A model generated the notes under the pieces. The model had not been told where the DNA came from, ran no database searches, and saw only the letters and a list, made by a program, of their open reading frames with translations. Shown here in pieces: positions 24,101 through 32,388 of a DNA stretch of 49,367 nt. This DNA is from an uncultured Ruminococcus sp. (lineage in GTDB: Bacteria > Bacillota > Clostridia > Oscillospirales > Acutalibacteraceae), in assembly GCA_902785425.1 (NCBI GenBank), contig CACZYP010000003.1, positions 1 to 49,367 of the forward strand, read 5' to 3'. The translations under genes were made by a program, and so were the position numbers. Numbering within the stretch: the first letter of the stretch is position 1; each line of letters starts with the position of its first letter.

Positions 24101-26599
24101 GGTCGGGAGCGATACAGTCTGCAAATTGCGGCTGTAGCGGAACGTGTTTGCGGGGATAGCCTTAACGCCTTCGGGGATCGTGATCGAGTTGAGCGACTCG
24201 CATGCCTCGAAGATACCTTCGCCTGCTTCTTCAAGCTTAACGGGGTAATCGAACTCATTGAGCGACTTACAATTTGTAAATGCGTTTCTGCCGAGCTTTT
24301 CAACAGTGTTCGGAAGCTTTGCAGATGCAAGGCGGGTATCGTTGCGGAAGCACTCCTCGCCTATCGTTTTGAGCTTATCGTTAAATGTAACATTTTCAAG
24401 CTTCGGACAATCTTTGAATACCCAGCCGCCGAGAGTTTCGAGTTTTTCGGGGAGCGTTACCTGTGTCAGGGCGCTGTTTCTCTCGAATGCTGCGGTGCCT
24501 ATAGTCTTTATCGAGTCGGAAAACTCGATATCGGTAAGCGCTGTGCATTCAAAGAACGCAGAAGCGCCGATCGACTTCATCGTTGAGGGGAATTTTACGG
24601 ATTCGATACAATTGCAGTACGAGAAAGCTTTATCGGGAACCGACGTGATGCCCTCGGGGATAACAAGCTCGGTGATGCCGGGGCAGTTTTTGAATGTGCT
24701 GCCGAAAGCTGTTTCCCAGTTTTTCGGATAATGGAAGCTTGTAAGCTTCGTACACTCTTCAAAAGCGTACTCGCCGATAGACTCAACGGAATCAGGAATA
24801 TCAAGCTCTGTGAGCCTTACGCATCTGTAGAATGCGTTTCTGCCGATCTTTTTAAGGTTTTTCGGGAATGTGAACTTCTCAAGATCGGAGCATTCCCTGA
24901 TCATGTTGTCGGGGATCTCCGTTACGGAATCGGGCAGTGTAAACCCGGTAAAACCGGACGATCTGAAAGCCTCGTTTCCGATCGTCTTTAAAGAATCGGG
25001 AAGCTCGATAGTTTTAAGGTTTTTACACTCACTTACGGCTTTTTCGCCGATCGTTGTAAGTGTAGACGGAAGATTGAGCTTTTCAAGATATGTTGCGCCC
25101 TGGAATGCGTAATTGGGAAGCTTTTTAACACCTTCGGGAACGGTGATCTCCGTAAGGTTTTCGCAATTCTCAAAAATATTGTAGCCTGCCTCTTCCCATG
25201 TTACGGGGAGCGTTACGCTTTCAAGCTTCTTGCAGTGTGCAAACGCACGGATCCCGATCGACTCAACATTTTCGGGCAGGACAATGCTTTTAAGTCTTTC
25301 GCATCCTAAAAGCGCCTCGTTTCCGATACTGCGTGCGGAAGCAGGCAGCGAAACAGATTCAAGCTGTTTGCAGTTTTTCAGAACGTAACCCGATACAGTT
25401 TCAAAGCTGTCGGGGAATGTGAAGCTTCTGAGGCTTGCGCACTCTTCAAAAGCCGCCTCTTCTATAGCTTCAAGGTTTTCGGGAAGCTCCACCGATTTAA
25501 GAGCAGAGCAGCCGTAGAAAGCGCTGTTGCCTATCTTTTTGAGCGTTGAGGGAAGATTGATCTTTTCAAGGCAGTTTGCATACTTGAACATCAAGCCGGG
25601 GATCTGTTCAACGCCCTCGGGAACGGTGATCTCGGTGAGCTTTTCGCAGTTTCTGAAAATGCTCTCGTTTGCTTTTTCAAGCTTTTTCGGATATGTAAAG
25701 CTTGAAAGTCTGCGGCAGTTTTCAAAAGCGTAGGCGTCGATAAATTCAACAGAATCGGGAACGTCTGCCGTTTCAAGTCTCTGGCACTCATAGAAAGCCG
25801 CATAACCGAGCGATACAAGCTTTGACGGGAATTTAACGCTTGTCATAGCTTCGCAGTGATCGAAAGCATATCTGCCGATCGTCTCGACATTATCGGGGAT
25901 CGTGGCAGTTCTGAGCGACTTACAGTTTCTGAATGCGTTTTCGCCGATAGAAACGAGCGAATCGGGAAGCTCTACGGAGCGAAGATACTCGCAGCCGCTA
26001 AAAGTGCAGTTCGGAAGATTTTCGATCCCTTCGGGAACCTTCGCCTCTGTTATGAGAGGACACTCCGCCCATACACGTTCTTCAATCGATTTAAGGTTCT
26101 TAGGATAATCAAGCGTCGGAAGCATTGCACAGCGGTAGAATGCCTGATACCTGATCGTTGTTACCGAATCAGGGATATCTGCTGTTTCGAGCCTGTCGCA
26201 AAGAGCGAACGTTTCTCTGCCGATAGATGTAAGCGATTTCGGCATAGTGACCTCTTTTATCATCTTGTTCTCACGGAACAGATAATCACCGAGAGCCACA
26301 ACGAGCTTATTGTCGATCTTTTCGGGGATAACAACAGCCGTGTCGCTGCCGCTGTACTTTGTGATCGTGACTTCGTTTGTCGATTCGTCAACGGTATATT
26401 CAAAATCGCCGCTTACAAAAGTCTCGCCCGAAGCTTCGGGGAGTTTTTTCTCACCGACAGCAAAGCTCACGTCATCGACAGTGACCTCAGACTGTGAGGG
26501 CAGCTCGTCTGTCTCGGCTGCAAGAGCCGAAATGGGGGTGCTTACCATAGAGCCGACCATCAAGATACTCAGTATAAGAGCCGTTAGCTTCTTATTCAT
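21152..26599 (-). CDS. Giant secreted BspA-type leucine-rich-repeat protein with dockerin
   Basis: About 1815 residues. A signal peptide ends near SALAAETDE. Residues about 55-885 are some 35 LRR_5 units of about 23 residues (pattern IGxxAFxxCxxLxxVxLPxS), ordered in a higher-order block: PEG-containing units recur at about 188, 327, 487, 647 and 808. A mixed beta region follows, then a Gly/Pro/Asp linker near 1450-1490. Next is a carboxypeptidase-regulatory-like domain (VTDNRIAGAKVTAYWIPF), an Ig-like domain (TEFTVTFSKYIDPETS), and a complete C-terminal dockerin (GDVDGDGNITSSDALAILR and ADVDGDGMINSSDALIVLR). It is a likely adhesin or scaffold component of a dockerin-based surface complex. 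The ATG at 26599 is eight bases after AAGGAG. A promoter is visible, divergent from a large HTH regulator. Confidence 0.88.
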   Translation of the reverse strand: MNKKLTALILSILMVGSMVSTPISALAAETDELPSQSEVTVDDVSFAVGEKKLPEASGETFVSGDFEYTVDESTNEVTITKYSGSDTAVVIPEKIDNKLVVALGDYLFRENKMIKEVTMPKSLTSIGRETFALCDRLETADIPDSVTTIRYQAFYRCAMLPTLDYPKNLKSIEERVWAECPLITEAKVPEGIENLPNCTFSGCEYLRSVELPDSLVSIGENAFRNCKSLRTATIPDNVETIGRYAFDHCEAMTSVKFPSKLVSLGYAAFYECQRLETADVPDSVEFIDAYAFENCRRLSSFTYPKKLEKANESIFRNCEKLTEITVPEGVEQIPGLMFKYANCLEKINLPSTLKKIGNSAFYGCSALKSVELPENLEAIEEAAFEECASLRSFTFPDSFETVSGYVLKNCKQLESVSLPASARSIGNEALLGCERLKSIVLPENVESIGIRAFAHCKKLESVTLPVTWEEAGYNIFENCENLTEITVPEGVKKLPNYAFQGATYLEKLNLPSTLTTIGEKAVSECKNLKTIELPDSLKTIGNEAFRSSGFTGFTLPDSVTEIPDNMIRECSDLEKFTFPKNLKKIGRNAFYRCVRLTELDIPDSVESIGEYAFEECTKLTSFHYPKNWETAFGSTFKNCPGITELVIPEGITSVPDKAFSYCNCIESVKFPSTMKSIGASAFFECTALTDIEFSDSIKTIGTAAFERNSALTQVTLPEKLETLGGWVFKDCPKLENVTFNDKLKTIGEECFRNDTRLASAKLPNTVEKLGRNAFTNCKSLNEFDYPVKLEEAGEGIFEACESLNSITIPEGVKAIPANTFRYSRNLQTVSLPTTLTTIGENAFADCDLLNEITLSSKVTNISDSAFRNCPSLTVFTPKYMKSVVNMIDKKINVISNDDERHETDKVLDAKRSSYAMLSGSRIAVSCAYSMKSSVYSNVSNAAVRFYIPDGASVVNLSLYHDGELCTDFSENGNYLIIPVEKQNGRITFNLEAQADCSLVTYAILTYRLGSTDDFDIIDILNEDHEIITLSADDVISSSEIEISGIAPVESSVTVFADGNQAATVNANKGGMYCASLDLGMLQNNKRIKIRVETVNKDGDIISASKTVRYVENAPALTSFEMDYNGLSYNLLSGKKHNVTFVLEAPHQPTPFTFHAKYENTKNIDRVYITSTRNQVTKRMLAQYDASTGMYVAKGYFDPGNHDYVPGKIGVEYIDKPVKNDYSINDLEKVYNGDMLPEVLKNAVHEQTVDEENLKVVVIKTEDDDYITYTYERLYASDFKADYEKRNNVHSSKTDIEGLVKDYGWQSRTDGGVTVYAEFDKNVSGNETIAWSWCSDHVYVEKETIEFGSKSARKKALMHVSEEDLDRVIESGLNYAETDNAEYIFCNGYTVNYTNARASIISSTATPAEKNRKLAQLDELRRVAIEMTAVKLIGAYLNFIGEYRFGDHPILTNVIFVMDMWLFNFGFTTGGGDTPGGEGPGGVGTPDEPGDETDDEPDDGDIGDIAAPGSSTAGDTVAFAIDPSGFVYEAVTDNRIAGAKVTAYWIPFDGENESYWENPDASKAVVWDSEEYSQINPLYTDNTGNYAWDVPEGWWKIVVEADGYEKAESDWMPVPPPQTEVNIGLVSLEAPKVESVEKISDTEFTVTFSKYIDPETSNKIVVLDKNGAPVEFTVDYSYDERDADGNVFTKKVTVKLEDPASKITVKVGDGVRSYCDVPAESYLAEVKFSDEPDGPGPEPVEKGTYGDVDGDGNITSSDALAILRASVGLTEFSGDAAILADVDGDGMINSSDALIVLRYSVGYDAPGTKIGQKLMA

Positions 26600-26661
26600 A
26601 TCATCCACTCCTTTTACTAAAAATGAAATCTCGGAACTATTCGTTCCGTGTGTACTATAAA

Positions 26662-26690
26662 ATTATAACATTTCAATTAAATATTTTCAA
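26662..26690 (-). promoter_or_regulatory. Promoter of the giant LRR-dockerin gene
   Basis: Minus strand: -35 TTGAAA (26685-26690), 17-base spacer ending in TGT (extended -10), -10 TATAAT (26662-26667). The leader contains a small hairpin CGGAAC/GTTCCG. Confidence 0.75.
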
Positions 26691-26756
26691 TAGTTTTTAG
26701 TTAATTTTCCGTTATTTCCGTTAATTCCCATGATTTTCCGATTTTTCCTTTTTGTA

Positions 26757-26785
26757 TTGCCTATTTGACCGACGTATGTTATAAT
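26757..26785 (+). promoter_or_regulatory. Promoter of the 576-residue HTH regulator
   Basis: -35 TTGCCT (26757-26762), 17-base spacer, -10 TATAAT (26780-26785). It faces away from the giant LRR-dockerin promoter; the two -35 boxes are only about 65 bp apart. Confidence 0.65.
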
Positions 26786-26805
26786 CAGAATCGAGGTGAC
26801 AAAAA

Positions 26806-28536
26806 ATGACTTTCGGCAGCAGATTAAACGAACTGATAACAAAAACGGGGATCTCAAACAAAGAGCTTTCCGGGCTTTCGGGGATATCCTCCGTCTCCGT
26901 ATGGAGATACCGCAACGGCACACGAGTGCCCAAGCGTGACAGCAAAGAGGTGGCAAACCTTGCAAAAGGGCTTGCACTTGCCGCAAAGGACAGCAAGCTT
27001 TCCGAAGCGCAGATCTATACGCTGCTCAACGAAACACTGACATCGCCCGAGGACGATAAAGCGGTCATATCGGCGCTGAAAACGATAATGCACGAGCTGG
27101 AGCTTTCGACAAAAGAGCTTTCGGCAATGATGGAGTACGACCCGTCTTTTTTATCGAAGGTCCTAAGAGAAAAAGCAGAGCCGACAAAGCTTGACGCTCA
27201 CACCGCAGCGCTTGCGGCATTTCTTGCATCGGATAAGACAATGCACAGCAGGAAAATAATTCTCTGCCGCCTTATCGGGTGCGACATAGATATTATATCG
27301 GACTCAAAGCTGTTTTATGAAAAGATATGCGCCTACCTCTCGCCCCGTCAAAACGGCTCGATAAAGCACCGCCCTGCCACAGTTGACAGCTTCGTAAAAA
27401 AGCTTGACGAATTTGATCTTGAAGACTACATCAATGCGATACGGTTCAATGATATAATCGTACCGACTGCGCCGATACAGCTGCCACGTTCAAAATACTA
27501 CACGGGCATAGATCAGATGAAAGCAAGCGAGCTTGATTTCATGCGCTCGACTATACTTTCACGCTCGAAAGAACCTGTTTTCAGCTACAGCGATATGCCG
27601 ATAAAGGAAATGTCGTCCGATTCGGCTTTTTCAAAAAAATACATGCTCGGGCTTGCAATGATGATAAAAAAAGGGCTGCATCTGAACCTGATACACGATG
27701 TGAACCGCCCGTTTGAAGAGATGATGATAGGACTTGAAGCGTTCATTCCGCTTTATATGACAGGGCAGATATCGCCGTATTACCTCACCGAACCAAACGG
27801 CAAGCTTACAAATCTGCTGCTGAAAGTATCGGGAGCGGCAGCACTTCACGGCGAAGCGATAAACGGATACCACGCAATGGGGCGGTACTTTTTCTCGTCA
27901 AAGGAAGAGGATCTGCGATACTACAAACTGCAGTCGGAGCTGATGCTCAGCAAATGCAAGCCGCTTATGGAAATATACACAGCCGAAAAGAAAGACGAAT
28001 ACACTGACTTCTTTTTCGATTCGTTCACCGCAAAAGGCGAGCGCAAATACATATTGAGCAGCCTGCCGTGCGCTTGTGTAAGCGATGAGCTTCTGGAAAA
28101 TCTTTTGAGACACAACAGCATCACAGGCAGCGCTGCGGACAATATACGTTCTTTCATCACAAAGGCACGCACAAGCTTTGAAAGGCTGCTTGAAAGAGAG
28201 AAAGTAACGCTCGTGATACCCTGCACAAGCGGTGACAGCTTTGAGGCTAATGCTTCCACGCTGTGGCTGCCCGGACTTTTTCTGAATTTCGGGCTATCCT
28301 ACACGAAAGAATTATTCAAAAAGCACGCAGAGCTTACGAAAAGGCTTGCAAAAAAATACCCGGCCTGCACGCTTGAAACAAACGACAGACCGGGGTTCAA
28401 GAATATTGATATCACGGTTATAAAAGGAACACGGGTGATCGTATCGAAGGCAAAATCTCCGACGATACATTTTGTTATAAATCACCCGAGAATGGTTGAA
28501 GCGTTCGAGAATTTTTCGATGCCGATAGTGGAATAA
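26806..28536 (+). CDS. Large helix-turn-helix protein with two HTH segments
   Basis: A 576-residue cytosolic protein. Residues 1-60 are an XRE-like helix-turn-helix (GSRLNELITKTGISNKELSG, then SSVSVWRYRNGTRVPK). A second HTH-like segment lies near 95-130 (ELELSTKELSAMMEYDPSFL, then SKVLREKAEP). The remaining 440 residues have no domain I recognise. They include ITVIKGTRVIVSKAKSPTIHFVINHP near the end, reminiscent of proteins that check a ligand or peptide, but this is only an impression. GAGGTGACAAAAA precedes the ATG. It is transcribed divergently from the giant LRR-dockerin gene, across 206 bp, which makes that gene a plausible target. Confidence 0.75.
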   Translation: MTFGSRLNELITKTGISNKELSGLSGISSVSVWRYRNGTRVPKRDSKEVANLAKGLALAAKDSKLSEAQIYTLLNETLTSPEDDKAVISALKTIMHELELSTKELSAMMEYDPSFLSKVLREKAEPTKLDAHTAALAAFLASDKTMHSRKIILCRLIGCDIDIISDSKLFYEKICAYLSPRQNGSIKHRPATVDSFVKKLDEFDLEDYINAIRFNDIIVPTAPIQLPRSKYYTGIDQMKASELDFMRSTILSRSKEPVFSYSDMPIKEMSSDSAFSKKYMLGLAMMIKKGLHLNLIHDVNRPFEEMMIGLEAFIPLYMTGQISPYYLTEPNGKLTNLLLKVSGAAALHGEAINGYHAMGRYFFSSKEEDLRYYKLQSELMLSKCKPLMEIYTAEKKDEYTDFFFDSFTAKGERKYILSSLPCACVSDELLENLLRHNSITGSAADNIRSFITKARTSFERLLEREKVTLVIPCTSGDSFEANASTLWLPGLFLNFGLSYTKELFKKHAELTKRLAKKYPACTLETNDRPGFKNIDITVIKGTRVIVSKAKSPTIHFVINHPRMVEAFENFSMPIVE

Positions 28537-28548
28537 AAAAGCGTACAA

Positions 28549-28667
28549 CCAAAAGTTTTTTGCGCAGATTTTTTTCAAAAAAGCTGCCGAGGGTGTGGGG
28601 CGAGAAGCCCCACAAAAAAGGTTCAGACACGAGGCGAAGCCAATGTCCCGGACGGAAAACTAACAAA
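28549..28667. repeat. Left arm of a long inverted repeat
   Basis: The sequence from AAAGTTTTTTGCGCAG to GACGGAAAACTAAC is nearly identical, inverted, to 29868-30063. It includes the hairpin GTGGGGC/GCCCCAC and the segment ACGAGGCGAAGCCAATGT. The two arms enclose a 1.2-kb stretch with one methyltransferase gene. Confidence 0.8.
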
Positions 28668-28702
28668 GTTCATATTTCACAAAAAACTCATGTATACTAC
28701 AA

Positions 28703-28739
28703 ACAACGCACAGCTGCCCATGCGGCAACTGTGCGTTGT
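28703..28739. repeat. Strong hairpin, first copy of a terminator-like direct repeat
   Basis: ACAACGCACAG pairs perfectly with CTGTGCGTTGT, and TGCC/GGCA extend the stem. The same hairpin recurs at 29060-29095. Confidence 0.7.
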
Positions 28740-28795
28740 CAGTCTGTCGATAAAGTTATTACGCCGCCGTGTGACGGCGATGAAGCTTGATGCGA

Positions 28796-29038
28796 TTGTT
28801 AGCTTAGGGGCATTTTCTGCAAAAATGCCCCTCTTTCCAAAACAGTCCACCGGACTGTTTTGGAAATTCACCCCTAAAAGGGCGTGAGCATGCCTCCGGC
28901 AGGCAAGGGCGCTGAGTCTCGGCTGCCGCCTCGGTCGGTGCTGTTGCCTTGCGGCAACGTCTGCCACCGGCAAACCGCACCCCTTGCAACCCGCCCGCTT
29001 TTTGAAAAAAGCGGGGCAAAAACTTTTAGCTGTGGTTC
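28796..29038. repeat. Cluster of consecutive GC-rich hairpins
   Basis: In 240 bp: AGGGGCATTTT/AAAATGCCCCT, CCAAAACAGTCC/GGACTGTTTTGG, CCCCT/AGGGG, TTGCC/GGCAA and CCGCTTTTT/AAAAAGCGG. No reading frame here looks like a gene. It occupies most of the gene-free stretch 28537-29099. Confidence 0.65.
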
Positions 29039-29059
29039 CATAACATTTTCGACAAGTAA

Positions 29060-29095
29060 ACAACGCACAGCTGCCCTGCGGCAACTGTGCGTTTT
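29060..29095 (+). terminator. Terminator-like hairpin, second copy
   Basis: AACGCACAG with TGCC pairs with GGCA and CTGTGCGTT, followed by TTATTAT. It lies just past the stop of the methyltransferase gene and could end transcription in either direction. Confidence 0.6.
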
Positions 29096-29099
29096 ATTA

Positions 29100-29849
29100 T
29101 CAGTCAGCTTTTCTCAACGCAAAGAAAATAAAGTCGGGATGGTGTATAAGTCCGCCGAACTTTTCGGGGTATTTTTTCACGATCTCTTCCGGCAGCTCCG
29201 CTTCCCTGCACTTTTCAATTATAAACCCGGCACTAACGATCTCATTAATGATCGTAGATACCCTGCGGTGATAAAGTTCATAATCATCAACGACCCACTT
29301 GATCTTTCTTTTACCTTCCGCACCATAGTTATGCAGATTGGCATACAGCTTTTCTCCGCTTTCGGTTCTTGTATATCTGTCATACACGCCATCGTAAGCC
29401 GTTGATATCGGGTGAGACATTGAGAACACTACTTTTCCGTCTTTGTTCAGAAGATTCTTTATATTTTTCATCAATCCTTCGAGATCCTCAACATAATCAA
29501 AAGCGAGTGAGCTTGTGACTACATCGTATTTCTCACTAAGTTTATCAAGATCTTCAAATGCAAGTCTTCGGTACGTTATATTATCGGCGGAATTATTCTT
29601 CACTGCACACGACAGCATTTTTTCCGAAATGTCTATTCCCGTGACAGACTGTGCGCCCATTTCGGCATACTGCTTTGCATGCTGACCCATTCCGCAGCCT
29701 ATATCGAGGACTTTTTTGCCTTCAAGAGGCGGCAGCATGGAAGTTATTATCGGTGTTTCTATAATATCGTTAAAATTTATCTTATCAGCTCTGATGTTTT
29801 TAAAATTTTCAAAAAACTTTTCGTTATCGTATATATTTTGCTGTGACAT
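29100..29849 (-). CDS. Class I SAM-dependent methyltransferase
   Basis: A 249-residue cytosolic protein. Motif I is VLDIGCGMGQHA near residue 48, followed by acidic VTGIDISEKML, then YDVVTSSLAFDYVEDLEGL and LLNKDGKVVFSMSHP, the standard order for small-molecule methyltransferases of the UbiE/Methyltransf_11 group. The substrate is not apparent. The ATG is preceded by TAGGAGAAATAA. The gene is alone between the two arms of a long inverted repeat and beside a hairpin cluster, so it may have arrived as a unit. No transposase is present. Confidence 0.85.
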   Translation of the reverse strand: MSQQNIYDNEKFFENFKNIRADKINFNDIIETPIITSMLPPLEGKKVLDIGCGMGQHAKQYAEMGAQSVTGIDISEKMLSCAVKNNSADNITYRRLAFEDLDKLSEKYDVVTSSLAFDYVEDLEGLMKNIKNLLNKDGKVVFSMSHPISTAYDGVYDRYTRTESGEKLYANLHNYGAEGKRKIKWVVDDYELYHRRVSTIINEIVSAGFIIEKCREAELPEEIVKKYPEKFGGLIHHPDFIFFALRKAD

Positions 29850-29867
29850 TTATTTCTCCTAAAATAA

Positions 29868-30063
29868 TTGTTAGTTTTCCGTTCGGCACATTGGCTTCGC
29901 CTCGTGCCTGCTTTATCCGTAACGCCGGTTAACTTTTTTTGCTTCGCACGCTGTTATTATTGCTCTGAGTCCACTTCTTTTGTTATTTCCAATTTTTTGT
30001 GGGGCTACTCGCCCCACACCCTCGGCAGCTTTTTTGAAAAAAAGCTGCGCAAAAAACTTTCGG
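29868..30063. repeat. Right arm of the long inverted repeat, with an internal insertion
   Basis: Inverted copy of 28549-28667 with about 84 extra bases between the GCCCCAC hairpin and the GCACGAGGCGAAGCC segment. It fills most of the interval between the methyltransferase gene and purC. Confidence 0.8.
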
Positions 30064-30098
30064 ATGTGCTCTTCTTTTCTTTAATTATGACAAAGCAA

Positions 30099-30123
30099 CG
30101 GGAGCAGCGTTGATCTGCTCCCG
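30099..30123 (-). terminator. Terminator-like hairpin downstream of purC
   Basis: Minus-strand stem CGGGAGCAG/CTGCTCCCG with a seven-base loop, followed by TTGCTTT; 25 bp beyond the purC stop. Confidence 0.6.
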
Positions 30124-30147
30124 AAATAATTTCAGTTTATTAAACTA

Positions 30148-31005
30148 TTAATAATCAGCCTTACCTGTGATCTTTGTGAAGCACTCTTTGTAAAGCTTTG
30201 CTGTGTTCTCAACGATATCCTCGGGAAGCTGCGGAGCGGGTGTTACGCCGTTGAGCTTCTTCTCGATGAGCCAGTCACGAACGAACTGCTTGTCGTAAGA
30301 TCTCGGTGAAACGCCTGTCTTGTAATCCTCTGCTGCCCAGAAACGGCTGGAATCGGGAGTCATTACCTCGTCGCCGATCGTAAGAACGCCGTTCTCGTCA
30401 TAGCCGAACTCAAACTTTGTATCAGCAATGATAAGACCCTTCTTCTTAGCGTCTTCATAGCACTTGTTGTAGATCTTAACACAGATATCTGCGATCTTAT
30501 CTGCTTCTTCCTTGCCGATCTCATCTCTGAGTCTGTCAAGAGTTATGTTCTCGTCGTGACCTTCGCTGTTTTTAACGGAAGGAGTGACCATAGGAGCCTT
30601 GAGCTTCTCTGCAAGCTGATACTCGCCCTCGATAGGCTGGCCGCAGTAAGCTTTGTTCTTCTTGTAGTCTTCCCACATGCTGCCGAACATATAGCCTCTT
30701 ACGATAAACTCATAAGGGAGCATCTTCAGCTTCTTTGTCATTACAGTTCTGCCTTCGTACTTTTCCTTGTCTGCGAAGAACTCGGGCATGTCGGAAAGCT
30801 TGTCGGAAATGATGTGATTGGGGATAATGTCCTTCGTAAGATCGAACCAGTAAAGCGAGATCTGATTGAGAGCCTTGCCTTTGTTGGGGATAGTCGAATC
30901 GAGAATAACGTCAAAAGCGGAGATCCTGTCTGTTGTAACAAGCACAAGCTCGCCGTTGTCTGTCTCATAAACTTCCCTTACTTTACCTGAAATGATCTTG
31001 TTCAT
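30148..31005 (-). CDS. purC: SAICAR synthetase (phosphoribosylaminoimidazole-succinocarboxamide synthase)
   Basis: Joins aspartate to CAIR with ATP in purine synthesis; cytosolic. The 285 residues match the family. Visible landmarks are GKVREVYE at 6, RISAFDVIL near 27, the MLPYEFIVRGY segment, LIIADTKFEFG near 188, DEVMTPDSSRFW near 207, and SPRSYDKQFVRDW near 226. I chose the start at 31005, where AGAGGTG precedes the ATG and the protein begins just before the KVREVY motif; a longer frame has no family support. Promoter at 31114-31142 with a leader of about 100 nt. It is not next to other pur genes here. Confidence 0.96.
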   Translation of the reverse strand: MNKIISGKVREVYETDNGELVLVTTDRISAFDVILDSTIPNKGKALNQISLYWFDLTKDIIPNHIISDKLSDMPEFFADKEKYEGRTVMTKKLKMLPYEFIVRGYMFGSMWEDYKKNKAYCGQPIEGEYQLAEKLKAPMVTPSVKNSEGHDENITLDRLRDEIGKEEADKIADICVKIYNKCYEDAKKKGLIIADTKFEFGYDENGVLTIGDEVMTPDSSRFWAAEDYKTGVSPRSYDKQFVRDWLIEKKLNGVTPAPQLPEDIVENTAKLYKECFTKITGKADY

Positions 31006-31113
31006 GATAAACACCTCTTGCTCTTTCTTTTCTGCAATTATACAAATGCCGGTGAAAAATGATGTTGTTACATTCATAAAACCCACAGCGCTCATTCCGC
31101 CTGCATCATTTAT

Positions 31114-31142
31114 ATTATATCAGAATAAGACGCATAGTTCAA
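31114..31142 (-). promoter_or_regulatory. Promoter of purC
   Basis: Minus strand: -35 TTGAAC (31137-31142), 17-base spacer, -10 TATAAT (31114-31119). It is followed by a leader of about 100 nt in which I see no recognisable riboswitch. Confidence 0.72.
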
Positions 31143-31255
31143 TAACTGTTTTCTCTAAAAGTCGGCAAATTTTATGCCTGCGGTTGAATAAACATGCTGT
31201 CCGTTGAGATTTGCTGTGATTATTGTTCTCATAAAGAAAAATCAATTTTCTGTTA

Positions 31256-31813
31256 TCACAATCCGCCTTTCATAACGGACGCTATGATATAGCCGTAAAC
31301 AACATCGGCAAACACAACCGCTGCCAATAATGATGAGCAGATAACCAGCGGTTCTGCTTTTGCTTTTTTTACAAACTCCATAAACCTCGGCACTATCAGA
31401 ACGCCGAACACCGTTCCGAAAACGCCGAAAACAAGCACCGATCTTGCGCATATGTAGCCGTCGATATTGCCCCAGTTCCATATCTCGACATTGTAATCCC
31501 AAAGCCTTACTCCGCCCATAAGGTTAAACAGCGCCCAGCCCGTTGCATACTCGATAATGCCCGAACCGACCACCGATATAAAAAACAGCAGTATCGGGTG
31601 AAGCTTTACTCTTTGAACGATCAGTATAAGCACCAGTATGCCGAAAGCGTATATCGGGAGCCACGGCCCGAAGCCGTGCCCTCTTTTTACGAAATATCCG
31701 AGATCTATCCTATAGAAGATCATTTCATATACCCAGCCGAGGAATGCACCGAAAACGGTCAGAAGGAACACTCCTATGGCAGTTCTCTTTTTTTCTGTAA
31801 GTTCAATTTTCAT
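31256..31813 (-). CDS. CmpB-like putative ABC transporter permease (DUF1113 type membrane protein)
   Basis: A 185-residue polytopic membrane protein with about five hydrophobic helices. The segments FGAFLGWVYEMIFYRI, RGHGFGPWLPIYAFG and IIEYATGWALFNLMGGVRLWDY are typical of the Firmicute family annotated as ABC_trans_CmpB. The family's true function is not established, and no ATPase gene is adjacent. It is the last gene of a likely operon after the PARG and isochorismatase-like genes; its ATG at 31813 lies 22 bases beyond the preceding stop. The ribosome binding site (AAAGAG) is weak. Confidence 0.75.
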   Translation of the reverse strand: MKIELTEKKRTAIGVFLLTVFGAFLGWVYEMIFYRIDLGYFVKRGHGFGPWLPIYAFGILVLILIVQRVKLHPILLFFISVVGSGIIEYATGWALFNLMGGVRLWDYNVEIWNWGNIDGYICARSVLVFGVFGTVFGVLIVPRFMEFVKKAKAEPLVICSSLLAAVVFADVVYGYIIASVMKGGL

Positions 31814-31835
31814 ATTACCGACTCTTTCTTTTGTT

Positions 31836-32363
31836 TTATTTCTTTGCAAGCATCGAAACGGCTTCGTCCATCGAAACGCATTCTGCGAATCTCTTCGGCC
31901 ACATCATATCATTGTAATAGCGATACGTTGTTTCGCCGCTCATATAATCATTATCAAATGTGGAGTTTGCGCCTTTCGGAACTACAACTCGGAATCCCCT
32001 TTCAAACGCCGATTTGATCGTAGCGTCAATGCAGAAGTTCGTCTGCAAGCCTGCGATCATCAGTTCCTTCTCACCTGTTTTTTCAAGATACTCCGCAAAC
32101 TCCTTGCTGCCGAAGCAGCTGTTGATGGTCTTTACATACACCTTTTCGTTCTTTTCGGGTGCGACCTGATCTGCTATCTCAAAATCGGTATCGCCGACCG
32201 AAAAGCCCGTTCCCACGCCATCGTCGTGCTGAAAATAGATCAGCTCAACATTGTTCTTTCGTGCGGTGTCTATCAGCTTTTGGGTGTTTTGAATAAAGCT
32301 GTCAAAGGCATATAAACGATCGTCGGTTATGCCTTTTTGGATGTCGATTATAAGTAATATCAT
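31836..32363 (-). CDS. Isochorismatase-like cysteine hydrolase
   Basis: A 175-residue cytosolic hydrolase of the isochorismatase/nicotinamidase fold. The catalytic Asp is in LLIIDIQKGI near residue 7, the Lys in VYVKTINSCF, and the nucleophilic Cys in GLQTNFCIDAT near 117. Members hydrolyse amides such as nicotinamide or isochorismate. In this operon, next to a poly(ADP-ribose) glycohydrolase, a role in NAD-derived metabolite turnover is attractive but inferred. The ATG at 32363 follows AAGGAG; the upstream frame overlaps the PARG gene and is not used. The gap to the PARG stop is 25 bases. Confidence 0.85.
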   Translation of the reverse strand: MILLIIDIQKGITDDRLYAFDSFIQNTQKLIDTARKNNVELIYFQHDDGVGTGFSVGDTDFEIADQVAPEKNEKVYVKTINSCFGSKEFAEYLEKTGEKELMIAGLQTNFCIDATIKSAFERGFRVVVPKGANSTFDNDYMSGETTYRYYNDMMWPKRFAECVSMDEAVSMLAKK

Positions 32364-32388
32364 TTGTGGCTCCTTTTTTCTGAAACGA

